Of a stretch of DNA of 64,000 bases, positions 16,879 through 26,129 are shown piece by piece. The translations under genes were made by a program, and so were the position numbers. Source of the DNA: JBJMQS01 sp045802605 (GTDB lineage: Bacteria; Planctomycetota; Planctomycetia; Gemmatales; Gemmataceae); NCBI GenBank assembly GCA_045802605.1, contig JBJMQS010000015.1, positions 1 through 64,000 of the forward strand. The letters are read 5' to 3'. The notes under the pieces are model-generated. The model was not told where the DNA came from, ran no database searches, and saw nothing but the letters and a program-made list of their open reading frames with translations. Each line of letters opens with the position of its first letter. The stretch's first letter is position 1.

Positions 16879-17778
16879 CTATGGCGTGACATAGGCGCCG
16901 CCGGATGTGACCTTGGCCGGGCGTTCAACGTACCGGCCCTGCCCCGGCGTCGCCACTGCGTCAAAATTGTTCGCCAACGTATGAAGTGCTCGCCGCATCT
17001 GGGGCCCCCGCATCGCACGGCCATGGCCCGTGACCGCGACTTCGGGCTCGAGCGCAGCCAGAGTTCGCACGGATTCGCGTGATTTCTGCCAGTCTTGGGT
17101 GTAGTACGCGGGGGGCCCGTGCAATGCAGGCGTCTGGGTCGCCACAGCGTAGGCAGACTCTTGCGCCGTCGTGACGAATGCGTCGCCGGCAATCAATGTG
17201 CGATCGGATTCACGCCAGAAAGAAATATGTCCCGGCGTATGACCGGGCGTGAACAGCCAGCGCCACCCGGGCATGAACGGGACTTCGCCATGAAGCCCCA
17301 TGGCCCGGAGCCGCCCCGCGACATTGATGGGGCCGCGCGGATAGAGCGGCGATAGCCACGCCATGAGCCCGCCGCCGACGGACGGATCGGGCGCCGGGTA
17401 GGAACTCGTTCCATCCAGGTATGGGTGCTCCAAGATATGCGCGTAGATCGGCGTCTCCCACCGCTCGGATAGTGTCTTCAATGCGCCGACGTGATCGAAG
17501 TGCCCGTGAGTCAAAATGATAGCCGCGGGGCGCGAGGTCTGGCCATATCGTCGGGCCGCCGCAGATGCGATCATGGCCGCCGAGCCCGGTATCCCTGCAT
17601 CGATCAATACCCAACCGCGGTCACCGGCATTCCGAGCGCCGACAAAAACCACATTCACAATCGCGACGCGCTGATAAGCCACGTCCGGCCGAATTTCGTG
17701 AGTACCATCGCCGCGACTTCGATCGACCTCAGGGTCATCCGCGCGTGCGGAAGTTTGAATGGGAATTGTTTTCAACAT
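16879..17778 (-). CDS. MBL-fold metallo-hydrolase
   Basis: The 299-residue protein has the metallo-beta-lactamase signature HGHFDHVGAL (residues 88-97) and the further metal ligands in FTPGHTPGHIS (His183 region) and IAGDAFVTT. The C-terminal VTGHGRAM provides the last histidine. Members hydrolyse thioesters, lactones, phosphodiesters and other bonds. The insert LEHPYLDGTSSYPAPDPSVGGG, rich in Pro and Gly, is not seen in the simplest members. No signal peptide. Substrate unknown. On the same strand as the SPW gene, 50 bases upstream of it, so perhaps co-transcribed. Confidence 0.88.
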   Translation of the reverse strand: MLKTIPIQTSARADDPEVDRSRGDGTHEIRPDVAYQRVAIVNVVFVGARNAGDRGWVLIDAGIPGSAAMIASAAARRYGQTSRPAAIILTHGHFDHVGALKTLSERWETPIYAHILEHPYLDGTSSYPAPDPSVGGGLMAWLSPLYPRGPINVAGRLRAMGLHGEVPFMPGWRWLFTPGHTPGHISFWRESDRTLIAGDAFVTTAQESAYAVATQTPALHGPPAYYTQDWQKSRESVRTLAALEPEVAVTGHGRAMRGPQMRRALHTLANNFDAVATPGQGRYVERPAKVTSGGAYVTP

Positions 17779-17893
17779 GACGCCACCTCACGACGGGCAA
17801 GCAAGCGCTGTTGCAACAGCCATGCCCGGATAGTCGTTTCGTCCAGCTGTAGATGTCAGGAAATGTAATCTGGTCTTGGAAAGTGGACTAATT

Positions 17894-17924
17894 TTGTCAT
17901 ATAGGCATTGTTTATGCGTACAAT
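17894..17924 (+). promoter_or_regulatory. Possible sigma-70 promoter for the Crp/Fnr gene
   Basis: TTGTCA at 17894 and TACAAT at 17919 are near-consensus boxes, but with a 19-base spacing. They lie 120 bases before the Crp/Fnr-type gene at 18044. The wide spacing makes this weak. Confidence 0.3.
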
Positions 17925-18043
17925 GACATGCGTTCATAAGTTTCCTCACTTAGAACCCATCACCTCGGGTATTCGGTCAGCGATCGCGCTGCCTGTCTCT
18001 TCTGGTGGTCCTTTCTAATTCCGGGCCCGTCAGAGAGATCGAC

Positions 18044-18751
18044 ATGTCACAGAATGCGCCCTCCAACACTGCTGGCAATCGGCTCTTAGCGTTGTTGCCG
18101 GCCGCCGACTACAAAATTCTTGAACCAAATCTCCAGCCGATCGATCTGCCATTCAAGTCCCAAATCTATCGGGCACAAACACCAATCGACACCGTCTATT
18201 TTCCCACTAGAGGTGTCGCATCAGCAATGACTTATGCGGATGACACCGCCATTGAAGTTGCCACGATTGGTAACGAGGGCATGCTGGGTCTGTCCGCGGC
18301 CTTCGCCGAGGCTGACTCTCCAAACGACGTGATTATCCAGGTTGCTGGCGCGGGATTGAGAATAAGCGCGGCTGCACTTCGCTCGGCCGTACTAGCGAGT
18401 GAGCGGCTACGGACCATACTGCTGCACTATCTGAATGCCTATTTCCTTCAGGTCGGGCAATCGGTCGCCTGCAATGGGCTGCACAAGATCCGCGAGCGAT
18501 GTTGCCGCTGGCTGCTGATGACACAAGATCGCGTTGGATCGGACCAGGTGCCGCTGACCCACGAATTCCTTGGCGTCATGCTCGGCGTGCGCCGTGCGAG
18601 TGTGTCCGAGATCCTGGCAATACTCCAGACAGAGGGCCTGCTCCGCTCCGAATATGGCACGATCACCATCACGAATCGTGCAGGCCTCGAAGCCGCTTCC
18701 TGCAAGTGCTATCGCACCGTCGCCGACGAATATGCACGGCTACTTCGCTAG
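18044..18751 (+). CDS. Crp/Fnr-family transcription regulator
   Basis: The 235-residue protein has an N-terminal cyclic-nucleotide-binding-like beta-barrel (residues 15-130: DTVYFPTRGVASAMTYADDTAIEVATIGNEGMLG) and a C-terminal winged helix (residues 160-225: LTHEFLGVMLGVRRASVSEILAILQTEGLLRSEYGTITITNRAGL). No clear Fe-S cysteine cluster is seen in the N-terminal part, and the phosphate-binding cassette of CRP is not obvious. The signal is therefore unknown. The ATG at 18044 is chosen, with GAGAG upstream; an in-frame start at 18005 is less likely. It lies upstream of a single receiver protein. Confidence 0.88.
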   Translation: MSQNAPSNTAGNRLLALLPAADYKILEPNLQPIDLPFKSQIYRAQTPIDTVYFPTRGVASAMTYADDTAIEVATIGNEGMLGLSAAFAEADSPNDVIIQVAGAGLRISAAALRSAVLASERLRTILLHYLNAYFLQVGQSVACNGLHKIRERCCRWLLMTQDRVGSDQVPLTHEFLGVMLGVRRASVSEILAILQTEGLLRSEYGTITITNRAGLEAASCKCYRTVADEYARLLR

Positions 18752-18895
18752 TGCCTACACAATTGTGCAATTGATTTTTTCACAAAACATCTGTGGAAAA
18801 GTACGGCACCGGACAATCTTGTCGTGGCCTTTCTCTTACAGTGAATCGGCAGTCGAGCCGCGCCTCGCCGCACATGGAAGAAGGTCGCGAGATTA

Positions 18896-19351
18896 ATGTC
18901 AAATGTCTCCCCCCCCCGTGTACTGTCCATTTTAGTTGTTGACGATCACGAAGATACCGCACGCTCGGCTGAGATGTTGCTCGAATTGATGGGCCATGCC
19001 CCTCGTGGGTTTACCAATAGTCGCGACGCATTGGATTCTCTGCGCGGCTGGACGCCCGACGTGGCGATGTTAGATCTGATGATGCACCCCGTCGATGGCT
19101 GCGAACTTGCGCAACAAATCTGCCGTTCCGCCCACCGCCGGCCGCTCCTGATCGCCGTCACCGGGTTAAGTCGTCCATCGGACTTCGAACGGTCCCGGGC
19201 GGCCGGCTTTGATCACCATCTGCTCAAGCCGTGCGACCCCTTCGAGCTGCGCCAGATTTTGAACGCACATGCATCAAGAATTGAAACCGACGAAGCGATC
19301 GAGGCTGGAGCGGCCGACCAGCATTTGGTTGAGTCAGACGGCCATCGTTAA
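18896..19351 (+). CDS. Response regulator receiver protein
   Basis: The 151-residue protein has a receiver domain at residues 10-125 with the VVDDHED acidic pair, phospho-acceptor in MLDLMM (Asp about 60), VTGL threonine and LLKPCD lysine. There is no output domain, only a short acidic tail, so it is a CheY-like stand-alone receiver. No histidine kinase is near; the Crp/Fnr gene upstream is the only regulatory neighbour. Its target is unknown. In this receiver all key residues are present, in contrast to the HTH fusion at 1995. Confidence 0.9.
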   Translation: MSNVSPPRVLSILVVDDHEDTARSAEMLLELMGHAPRGFTNSRDALDSLRGWTPDVAMLDLMMHPVDGCELAQQICRSAHRRPLLIAVTGLSRPSDFERSRAAGFDHHLLKPCDPFELRQILNAHASRIETDEAIEAGAADQHLVESDGHR

Positions 19352-19392
19352 ATATGGGCGACGAGGCGCAGACTGCGGCCGGCTGTTCGGTA

Positions 19393-19755
19393 TCACGCTT
19401 CCCGTTTTTGCATCGTCCATTGCTGGGCCAGCGCCACGGTGAGATTTTGCGGCGAGGGCCCGGCCGCTTCGACCGTTTGGCCGGCGGCCGTCAGCTTACC
19501 GGCCCACGTGCCGTCTTCCATGCGTACCAACAGCAAGGCGGCCCCCGTGGGCAAGCCCGTCAGTGCTTCACTTTTTGACGGGATACGCTGTGCTTCGATT
19601 TGCTTGGCGGCACAGGCCGGGCAGCGCGTCGATTCAAATTTCGCTTGTCGCTGGGCTCGATAGCGATCGACCTCGTAATACTGAAATTCCTGAACGCACC
19701 CGCAGGCGCGCTTGAGCATAGGACGAGCGATGATGGCACCCGAAGGCGGTGTCAT
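19393..19755 (-). CDS. Hypothetical protein with zinc-ribbon cysteines
   Basis: The 120-residue protein has CGCVQEF near residue 18 and CPACAAKQ near residue 45, a pattern that could bind a single zinc or iron. The second half has strand LLLVRMEDGTWAGKLTAAGQTV, a small beta domain. AGGGG 7 bases before the ATG at 19755 supports the start. No known family is recognised. It sits between a receiver gene and a desulforedoxin-like gene in a region of small redox-type genes. Confidence 0.55.
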   Translation of the reverse strand: MTPPSGAIIARPMLKRACGCVQEFQYYEVDRYRAQRQAKFESTRCPACAAKQIEAQRIPSKSEALTGLPTGAALLLVRMEDGTWAGKLTAAGQTVEAAGPSPQNLTVALAQQWTMQKREA

Positions 19756-19836
19756 GGTTTCCCCTGAAGGTGAAATGGCGAGTTAATTCATTGCCTTGCC
19801 GAGTCATTATGTCAATTCATAATGGAAAAAGCTGGC

Positions 19837-20022
19837 TTAGCCAACCTCCACTGCCTTAGCCGGGATTTTTCGCATGGCCTGCCCGCAACAAACCAGATGA
19901 ACCCCATACCGGCATTTGCAGTCGGCCACGGTTCGCATCTCAAAGCCACACTTCTCGCAACGAAAGATATCGCCGACATGCGGCGTTTTGGCGTCCATTA
20001 AGATTTGCCTTTCCGTTTCCAT
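19837..20022 (-). CDS. Desulforedoxin-like metal-binding protein
   Basis: The 61-residue protein resembles the N-terminal domain of desulfoferrodoxin/desulforedoxin: GDIFRCEKCGFEM with CxxC, then HLVCCGQAMRK with CC. In that family these four cysteines bind one iron. Two further cysteines (DCKC) lie between. The start at 20022 has GGAGG six bases before. It sits in a cluster of small redox proteins next to a thioredoxin, which suggests a role in oxidant handling; that is inference. Confidence 0.7.
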   Translation of the reverse strand: METERQILMDAKTPHVGDIFRCEKCGFEMRTVADCKCRYGVHLVCCGQAMRKIPAKAVEVG

Positions 20023-20210
20023 GGGGCTCCTCCCAACCCGCGGATATTCGGTACGGTTCCGGACAAACCTTCTTGCAAACTCGGTGCCGACCTCATGGCG
20101 AGGGCCCCCGAATGACCCCGGGAATAGCCTCCAACCTTACTCCGGTACGGATGGTGCCCGACTTTTCGATTGGCCGACGTGCTAGCCTGGCTCAATTTCC
20201 GGAGGTCGCA

Positions 20211-20516
20211 GTGCTTCTCCACCAGTTCAAATGGAAGAAGGAAGTGATCGAGTCGGCGGAGCCAGTGCTCGTAGACTTCTGGGCGGCTTGGTGCGGCCCC
20301 TGCCGGTCGATGAATCCCTCAATTGAGAACCTGGCTCGCGATTTCAAAGTTTGCAAAGTGAATATCGATACCAACCAAGAGTTGGCCACTCGCTATGGCA
20401 TCTCGTCGATTCCCGCCCTGCTCATCTTCAACCGCGGCAAGATCGTCGCCCGTCATGTTGGCGTCACGCCGAAAAATACGTTACGGGCTGAAATGGAATC
20501 CGCGGGCCGTTCGTAA
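20211..20516 (+). CDS. Thioredoxin
   Basis: The 101-residue protein has the thioredoxin fold and the WCGPC active site (residues 27-31) in VLVDFWAAWCGPCRSM, and the cis-proline loop ISSIPALLIFNRGK. The GTG at 20211 is preceded by GGAGG 5 bases upstream, so it is chosen; longer in-frame starts at 20073 would add residues not typical of thioredoxins. It is likely a cytoplasmic disulfide reductase. It is divergent from the desulforedoxin-like gene. Confidence 0.9.
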   Translation: MLLHQFKWKKEVIESAEPVLVDFWAAWCGPCRSMNPSIENLARDFKVCKVNIDTNQELATRYGISSIPALLIFNRGKIVARHVGVTPKNTLRAEMESAGRS

Positions 20517-20593
20517 GCATCCGCAACCCATGACTGCGGACGCCAAGCTCGCTCCCCGTCCCAGCTCGCTCCCCGTCCCAGCTCGCTCGAGGA

Positions 20594-20781
20594 CTGTCTT
20601 CACACCAAAGGTGTGAGATTTCTCAGCCCAGGGCAACGCCCTGGGTAATGTGTCATTTTCCTTTGCAGGCTGAAGGCCTGCGACAAGTCTGTCGCAGCCT
20701 TACAGGCTGCAACACAATTCGCATGAATACCCAGGGCGTTGCCCTGGGCTGAGAAATCTCACACCTTTGGTGTGAAGACAG
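20594..20781. repeat. 188-bp multi-palindromic dispersed repeat, copy 2
   Basis: Nearly identical to 14776-14959 across its whole length; differences are concentrated in the central part. The arms here extend to CTGTCTTCACACC and the complement. It lies between thioredoxin and the RND adaptor gene. No transposase is nearby. Confidence 0.85.
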
Positions 20782-20854
20782 TCACTGACAGACCACCCAA
20801 ATTCCGATCCAATCGCGCAATTCCGTAAACTCAATCCGCGGAGGCGCGACAACG

Positions 20855-22051
20855 ATGAAACCGGCCCTCAAACACATCTTCATTCACCCTGCCTCACTTT
20901 TGACTTGTCTCACTTTCGCACTGGCCGGTTGCGCGCGAGCGCCTGCGGAGGCCGCCCCGGTACCGGCTGAGGTCAGCGTCAGCCACCCGATCGAGCGCGA
21001 AGTCACGGAGTTCGCCGAGTATACGGCCCGGATGGTTGCGGTCGATTCCGTGGAAGTGCGTGCTCGCGTTTGGGGCTACCTCGACAAGGTCAACTTCAAA
21101 GAAGGTGCGATTGTCAAAAAGGGCGATGTGCTCTTCGAAATTGATCCTCTCACCTACCGGGCCGCACTGAACCAAGCCGAAGGGAACTTGGCATCGGCCG
21201 AAGCCCGCGTCGAACGGCTAACCGCCGACTTGGCCCGCGCCCGGCGCATGCTCACCACTGGCGCCATGAGTCAGGAGGAATTCGACAAAACAGCCGGCGA
21301 CCACGCCGAGGCCCAGGCAACACGGGCCGCGATGAAAGCCGCCGTCGATCGCGCGAAGCTTGATATGGACTACACGAAGGTGACGGCCCCGATCGGCGGC
21401 CGCACGAGTCGCTACGCGGTCACGGTGGGAAATCTGATTCAGCCAGGGAACCAAGGCGGAGGCACGCTGCTCACCACGATCGTCTCGCTGGACCCGATGT
21501 ATGCCTACTTTGATGTCGATGAACATACCGCCTTGCGAGTCAGGCAAATGATTCGGGAGGGCAAATCCGAATCAGTGCGCGAAGGCGCGTTCCCCGTTTC
21601 GCTCGGGCTCGCCAACGAGCAAGGTTGCCCGCACGCGGGCACGGTCGATTTCGTGGACAACCAGGTCAATCCAAAAACCGGCACCATCCGGCTGCGTGCA
21701 ACGTTTGTGAATACGCAGCAAGTGTTTCTGCCGGGCTTTTTCGCCCGAGTGCGCATGCCCATCGGCCGGCCACACAAAGCACTGTTGGTGAGTGAGCGGG
21801 CGCTCGACACCGATCAGGGCCAGAGAATTGTCTACCTCGTCGGCGAGAAAAACGTCGTTTCCACCCGGTCAGTCCAACTCGGAGTGCTGCAAGACGGGCT
21901 CCGCGAAATTTCTGAAGGGCTGAAGGCCGGGGACCAAGTGGTTGTCGTGGGTCTGCAACAGATTCGGCCTGGCGCAACCGTCACACCGAAGCTGATCGAG
22001 ATGCCCATCACATCGGTCGCCGCGACTGCCCCGAAGCCAGACAAACCTTGA
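20855..22051 (+). CDS. RND efflux periplasmic adaptor lipoprotein
   Basis: The 398-residue protein is a MexA/AcrA-type membrane fusion protein. It has a signal peptide with a lipobox (TFALAGCA), so it is probably lipid-anchored. The order is: lipoyl-like half (residues 65-105: VEVRARVWGYLDKVNFKEGAIVKKGDVLFEID), a coiled-coil hairpin (100-160), the second lipoyl half (VTAPIGGRTSRY), a beta-barrel region (NQVNPKTGTIRLRATFVN) and a membrane-proximal domain. GGAGG is 9 bases before the ATG. It is followed after 13 bases by the pump, so the two form an operon. An outer-membrane channel gene is not present. Confidence 0.92.
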   Translation: MKPALKHIFIHPASLLTCLTFALAGCARAPAEAAPVPAEVSVSHPIEREVTEFAEYTARMVAVDSVEVRARVWGYLDKVNFKEGAIVKKGDVLFEIDPLTYRAALNQAEGNLASAEARVERLTADLARARRMLTTGAMSQEEFDKTAGDHAEAQATRAAMKAAVDRAKLDMDYTKVTAPIGGRTSRYAVTVGNLIQPGNQGGGTLLTTIVSLDPMYAYFDVDEHTALRVRQMIREGKSESVREGAFPVSLGLANEQGCPHAGTVDFVDNQVNPKTGTIRLRATFVNTQQVFLPGFFARVRMPIGRPHKALLVSERALDTDQGQRIVYLVGEKNVVSTRSVQLGVLQDGLREISEGLKAGDQVVVVGLQQIRPGATVTPKLIEMPITSVAATAPKPDKP

Positions 22052-22064
22052 AAGGAGGCCGCCG

Positions 22065-25000
22065 ATGCTGGCGCGCTTCTTCATCGATCGTCCTGTTCTG
22101 GCCTGGGTCATCTCAATAGTTATCGTGCTGCTGGGTGCGATTGCTGCCGGTCTGCTCCCGGTCGCACAGTATCCGCTGGTCACGCCGCCGACGGTGCGCG
22201 TCACTTCCATTTACCCCGGAGCGAATGCACAGGTCGTCGCCGACACGATCGCTGCACCGATCGAACAGCAAGTCAACGGCGTGGAGAACATGCTCTACAT
22301 GTCGTCGCAATCGAGCAACGACGGGTCGTACGTTTTGGACGTGACATTTGCCCTGGGCACCGACATCAATTTGGCCCAAGTGTTCGTGCAGAACCGTGTC
22401 GCCATCGCGCAGCCGCAACTCCCGGACATCGTGAAGGCAACGGGCGTCGTCGTCCGCAAGCGCTCTCCCGACATTTTGCTCGTGGTGAATTTGTATGCCG
22501 AGGACAACCCGGTTACGGGCCGCCCGGCCTATGACCAGTTGTATCTGAGCAATTACGCCACGATCAATCTGCAAGACGCGCTGGCGCGCTTGGATGGAGT
22601 CGGCGATATTTTCTCCTTCGGCGGCCAAGACTACAGCATGCGCGTCTGGCTCAATCCCAACGAGCTCGCCTCGCGCAACTTGTCAGCCGGGGATGTGATT
22701 CGGGTTCTGCGCGAGCAGAACGTCCAAGTGGCGGCCGGTCAGATCGGGCAACCGCCGATGCCTCGCGGCCAAGACCTCCAGTACACCATGAGCACGCTCG
22801 GCCGGTTGGTCGAGCCGGAACAATTTGGCAACATCATTCTTCGCACTGATTCGGACGGCGAAGTGACATTTCTCCGCGACGTCAGCCGCATCGAGCTGGG
22901 TGCAAAAAGCCAGGACCAGACGTTGACGCTCGATGGCAAACCATCGGTGGGCCTCGCCATCTTTCAGTTGCCCGGCTCCAACGCGCTTGATGTGGCCGAC
23001 TTGGTGAAAGGCAGGATGCGTGAGCTCGCCAGCCGGTTTCCGAAAGGCCTTAAGTATGAGATTGCGTACGATACGACGCCATTCATCCGCGAGTCCGTCG
23101 GCGAGGTCTTCAAAACTCTGCGCGATGCCGTTGTTCTCGTGGCGATTGTCGTGCTGCTCTTCTTGCAGGATTGGAAAGCGCTATTGCTCCCAGTCATCGA
23201 CGTGGGCGTGTCGCTCGTGGGCACGTTTGCGGTGATGGCCATCATCGGGTTTTCTCTGAATAACTTGACGCTCTTTGGTTTGGTCCTCGCCATCGGCATC
23301 GTGGTGGACGATGCGATTGTCGTGTTGGAAAACATCGAGCGTTGGATGGCCAAGGGCCTCTCGGTCCGCGAAGCCACGATCAAGGCCATGAACGAAATCA
23401 CCGGGCCCATCCTGGCCATCACGCTCGTGTTGAGCTCGGTGTTTCTACCAAGCGTGTTCCTCACCAGCATCACCGGCCAATTCTTCCGGCAGTTCGCGCT
23501 GACCATTTCCGTCTCGATGCTGATTTCAGCCATCAATGCGATGACGATGACTCCCGCCCGAGCGGCGTCGATCTTCGCCGGCCGGACGCCAGGACAGCAC
23601 GGCGACCAAGGCCAAGAGGCCCTGCCCTGGTGGTTCTTTGGTTTATTGGGGGGGCTCGTAAGCGTTTGGTTATTGACACCTAACGTGGGCGTAACCCTGG
23701 GCCTTCCGGCAGATGCCGAGAGCGGCGAAGTCGTTGCCGCGGGCTTTAGAGGAACGCTGCGCACCTGGGCCATTTATTTCGCATTGTTTTTCCCCGGCGC
23801 TATCGCGGGCGGCGTGCTCGGCTGGTTCATCATTCGACCGGTGAATTGGGCACTCGGCCGATTCTTCCGCGGCTTCAATCACATGTTCGATCGAGTAACC
23901 AACGCTTACGGCAAGACCGTGGCTTGGTCGCTTCGTTATAGCTTCGTCGTGGTGATTCTTTATGTGGGTTTGCTCGGCATGACGGGCTTTGGCTTCACGC
24001 GGGTCCCGTCCGGCTTCATCCCCAATCAGGACAAAGGCCGGCTGATTGTAAACGTGCAGTTGCCCGATTCGGCCGCGCTGGAGCGTACTACCGATGTGAT
24101 GGCGAAGGTGGAGAGAATCGCCCACCAAACCCCCGGTGTCGCGCATACGATCGGCAATCCTGGCCGGTCGTTTGTGCTCAACGCCATTGGGTCGAATCTC
24201 GGCAGCGCGTTCATTACCTTGGAACCATTCGACAAACGGCGTGATCCACGATCGAGCGCGGATGGCATCATGGCAGAACTCCGCCGGCGGTTCCGAAGCG
24301 AGATTCCCGAAGCGCGCGTCAGTGTTTTCGGCGCACCGGCGGTTGAGGGGCTTGGGAACGCCGGCGGGTTTAAGTTGATGATCGAGGCGACGGGCGATGT
24401 GAATTATGTCGCACTTCAGGGTCAGACAGACAACCTGGTCGCCAAGGGGAATCAACAGCCGGGCCTGGTTGGCCTGTTCAACGGCTTTCGAGCCCGCACG
24501 CCGCAGCTCTATGCCGACATTGACCGGACCAAGGTCCGCACGATGGGCGTTGGTCTGACCGACGTATTCGACACGTTGCAGGTTTATCTCGGCGGTTACT
24601 ACGTCAATGACTTCAACCGCTTCGGCCGCACCTGGCAAGTGAATCTGCAGGCCGATGCCCCTTTCCGGGCAACAGCCGAAGCCGTGAAGCAATTGAAAGT
24701 CCGCAACTCGGAAGGCGACATGGTTCCCTTGGGCTCGGTGATCGACATCCGCGACATTGGCGGGCCGCTGACGGTCACTCGCTACAACATGTTCCCCGCG
24801 GCCACGCTGGCCGGCGCATCCCTGCCGGGCGTTAGCACCGGCGAGGTCCTAAGAGCGATGGAAAGCCTCGCAGACAAAGAGCTGCCGCGATCAATGACTT
24901 ACGAATGGACCGAACTATCCTTCATGCAGAAGCAGGCCAGCAAGATCGAGCGGTTCCGCGATCTTCGGCAAAATCCTTTTAGCGCTTTCTTTCTCGGGGC

Positions 25001-25490
25001 GGTACTGGTGTTCTTTGTGTTATCGGGGCTGTATGAAAGCTGGTCGCTGCCGCTCGCGGTCATCTTGGTTGTGCCCATGTGCTTGTTGAGCGCTCTGGCC
25101 GGCATCGCACTGGCGGGCATGGAAGTGAATATCTTTGTGCAAGTCGGTTTCGTAGTATTGGTCGGGCTCGCATGCAAGAATGCGATTCTCATCGTCGAGT
25201 TTGCCCGCGATCGCCAATTGGAAGGCGCATCGCGCTTCGATGCGGCCATCGAAGCGGCGAAGGTGCGCCTCCGGCCGATCGTCATGACCTCATTCGCCTT
25301 CATCCTTGGCGTGTTGCCGCTCGTCATCTCGCATGGCGCCGGCGCCGAGATGCGGCGCACCCTCGGCACCGCCGTCTTCGTCGGCATGATCGGCGTGACT
25401 CTCTTCGGCATCTTCCTCACGCCCGTGTTCTACTCAGTCGTGCGGCGCTTCAGCGGCAGCCCGCCCGCCGAGCGTGAGGCATCGCACTAA
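22065..25490 (+). CDS. RND multidrug efflux pump, HAE1 family, with an inserted membrane segment
   Basis: The 1141-residue protein matches AcrB/MexB-type proton-driven pumps. The N-terminus is FIDRPVLAWVISIVIVLLGAIAAG. Transmembrane helix 4 contains GIVVDDAIVVLENIER with the proton-relay aspartates, and the ALCKNAILIVEFA-type helix is present as LACKNAILIVEFARDRQ. Usual length is about 1040; the extra 100 residues lie at about 500-610, after MTPARAASIFAG. They contain two or three additional hydrophobic helices (WWFFGLLGGLVSVWLL, WAIYFALFFPGAIAGGVLGWF). AAAGGAGG precedes the ATG. Substrates are unknown. It works with the adaptor at 20855. Confidence 0.93.
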   Translation: MLARFFIDRPVLAWVISIVIVLLGAIAAGLLPVAQYPLVTPPTVRVTSIYPGANAQVVADTIAAPIEQQVNGVENMLYMSSQSSNDGSYVLDVTFALGTDINLAQVFVQNRVAIAQPQLPDIVKATGVVVRKRSPDILLVVNLYAEDNPVTGRPAYDQLYLSNYATINLQDALARLDGVGDIFSFGGQDYSMRVWLNPNELASRNLSAGDVIRVLREQNVQVAAGQIGQPPMPRGQDLQYTMSTLGRLVEPEQFGNIILRTDSDGEVTFLRDVSRIELGAKSQDQTLTLDGKPSVGLAIFQLPGSNALDVADLVKGRMRELASRFPKGLKYEIAYDTTPFIRESVGEVFKTLRDAVVLVAIVVLLFLQDWKALLLPVIDVGVSLVGTFAVMAIIGFSLNNLTLFGLVLAIGIVVDDAIVVLENIERWMAKGLSVREATIKAMNEITGPILAITLVLSSVFLPSVFLTSITGQFFRQFALTISVSMLISAINAMTMTPARAASIFAGRTPGQHGDQGQEALPWWFFGLLGGLVSVWLLTPNVGVTLGLPADAESGEVVAAGFRGTLRTWAIYFALFFPGAIAGGVLGWFIIRPVNWALGRFFRGFNHMFDRVTNAYGKTVAWSLRYSFVVVILYVGLLGMTGFGFTRVPSGFIPNQDKGRLIVNVQLPDSAALERTTDVMAKVERIAHQTPGVAHTIGNPGRSFVLNAIGSNLGSAFITLEPFDKRRDPRSSADGIMAELRRRFRSEIPEARVSVFGAPAVEGLGNAGGFKLMIEATGDVNYVALQGQTDNLVAKGNQQPGLVGLFNGFRARTPQLYADIDRTKVRTMGVGLTDVFDTLQVYLGGYYVNDFNRFGRTWQVNLQADAPFRATAEAVKQLKVRNSEGDMVPLGSVIDIRDIGGPLTVTRYNMFPAATLAGASLPGVSTGEVLRAMESLADKELPRSMTYEWTELSFMQKQASKIERFRDLRQNPFSAFFLGAVLVFFVLSGLYESWSLPLAVILVVPMCLLSALAGIALAGMEVNIFVQVGFVVLVGLACKNAILIVEFARDRQLEGASRFDAAIEAAKVRLRPIVMTSFAFILGVLPLVISHGAGAEMRRTLGTAVFVGMIGVTLFGIFLTPVFYSVVRRFSGSPPAEREASH

Positions 25491-25528
25491 ATTAGTCTCG
25501 GGTAGTGGGTCAGTTTGAAAAATAGAAA

Positions 25529-25780
25529 TCAGGACGGGAGGTATCGACGCCTAATTGGCACCAGGGCAAAGACCACCCCTAGCACCAAGAAGCCGAACAC
25601 GCCGCCATAGTATGCGGCGTCTGAAAACCAGAACTCGACAAACTCCATGGTGCCGGGGGTATAGGGCTGATCGCCGATAAACAGAAATTTCCCGATTGGA
25701 CGCCAAATAAAAGGAATCCAGGCTACGGCCATCAGGAAGCAAACCGCAGACGCTATCCAAAATGAACGGTTCGTGCTCAT
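25529..25780 (-). CDS. Small membrane protein, two helices
   Basis: The 83-residue protein has two hydrophobic segments (WIASAVCFLMAVAWIPFIW and GVFGFLVLGVVFALVPI) joined by a soluble loop. A good ribosome site (GGGAAAGAGG) precedes the ATG at 25780; a longer in-frame frame reaching 26050 is through the palindrome at 25980 and lacks support. No family recognised. It is convergent with the RND pump gene. Confidence 0.6.
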   Translation of the reverse strand: MSTNRSFWIASAVCFLMAVAWIPFIWRPIGKFLFIGDQPYTPGTMEFVEFWFSDAAYYGGVFGFLVLGVVFALVPIRRRYLPS

Positions 25781-25979
25781 CGTCGGCCTCTTTCCCTTTT
25801 CCCAGCGCGGCACAATCAAAGCACGCAAAAAATGCTCAAGCATGCCGCGAGACGTTAACCAACTCGCCAAGTCAATAGTCGAGCAAGTCACGGGCCAAGC
25901 CCGGCTTTGCCATAATGTCGTTTCAAGTTTCGGATCGGTGCTCGCTTGCTTCTCGCGTTGCGCGCTGGAAGAGCTTCCG

Positions 25980-26016
25980 GTCCCCTCTCCCCCCGCAAAG
26001 CTGGGGGAGAGGGGAC
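25980..26016. repeat. CCCCTC-rich palindrome
   Basis: The arms GTCCCCTCTCCCC and the complement flank an 11-base loop. The sequence is of the same style as the insert in the YfhO-like gene (7393-7498), though not the same. It lies in a gene-free stretch. Confidence 0.6.
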
Positions 26017-26057
26017 AAGACATCACACGTTTTAGACTTTTGTGGGCCAAGCCCCGC

Positions 26058-26129
26058 CAGAGCCGGATAAGCGTGACGGACCACGTTTGGAGTTTAGAAG
26101 AACTGCTGCAACGGGCCGGTGCGCGGTAA
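26058..26129 (+). pseudogene. Possible relic of a transposase C-terminus
   Basis: The frame reads VTDHVWSLEELLQRAGAR before a stop. The motif VTDHVW(S/T)xEEL is common at the C-terminal end of several IS transposases, seen as the tail after the DDE domain. Nothing before it resembles a transposase, so this would be a decayed remnant. It is a short match and may be chance. Confidence 0.35.
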
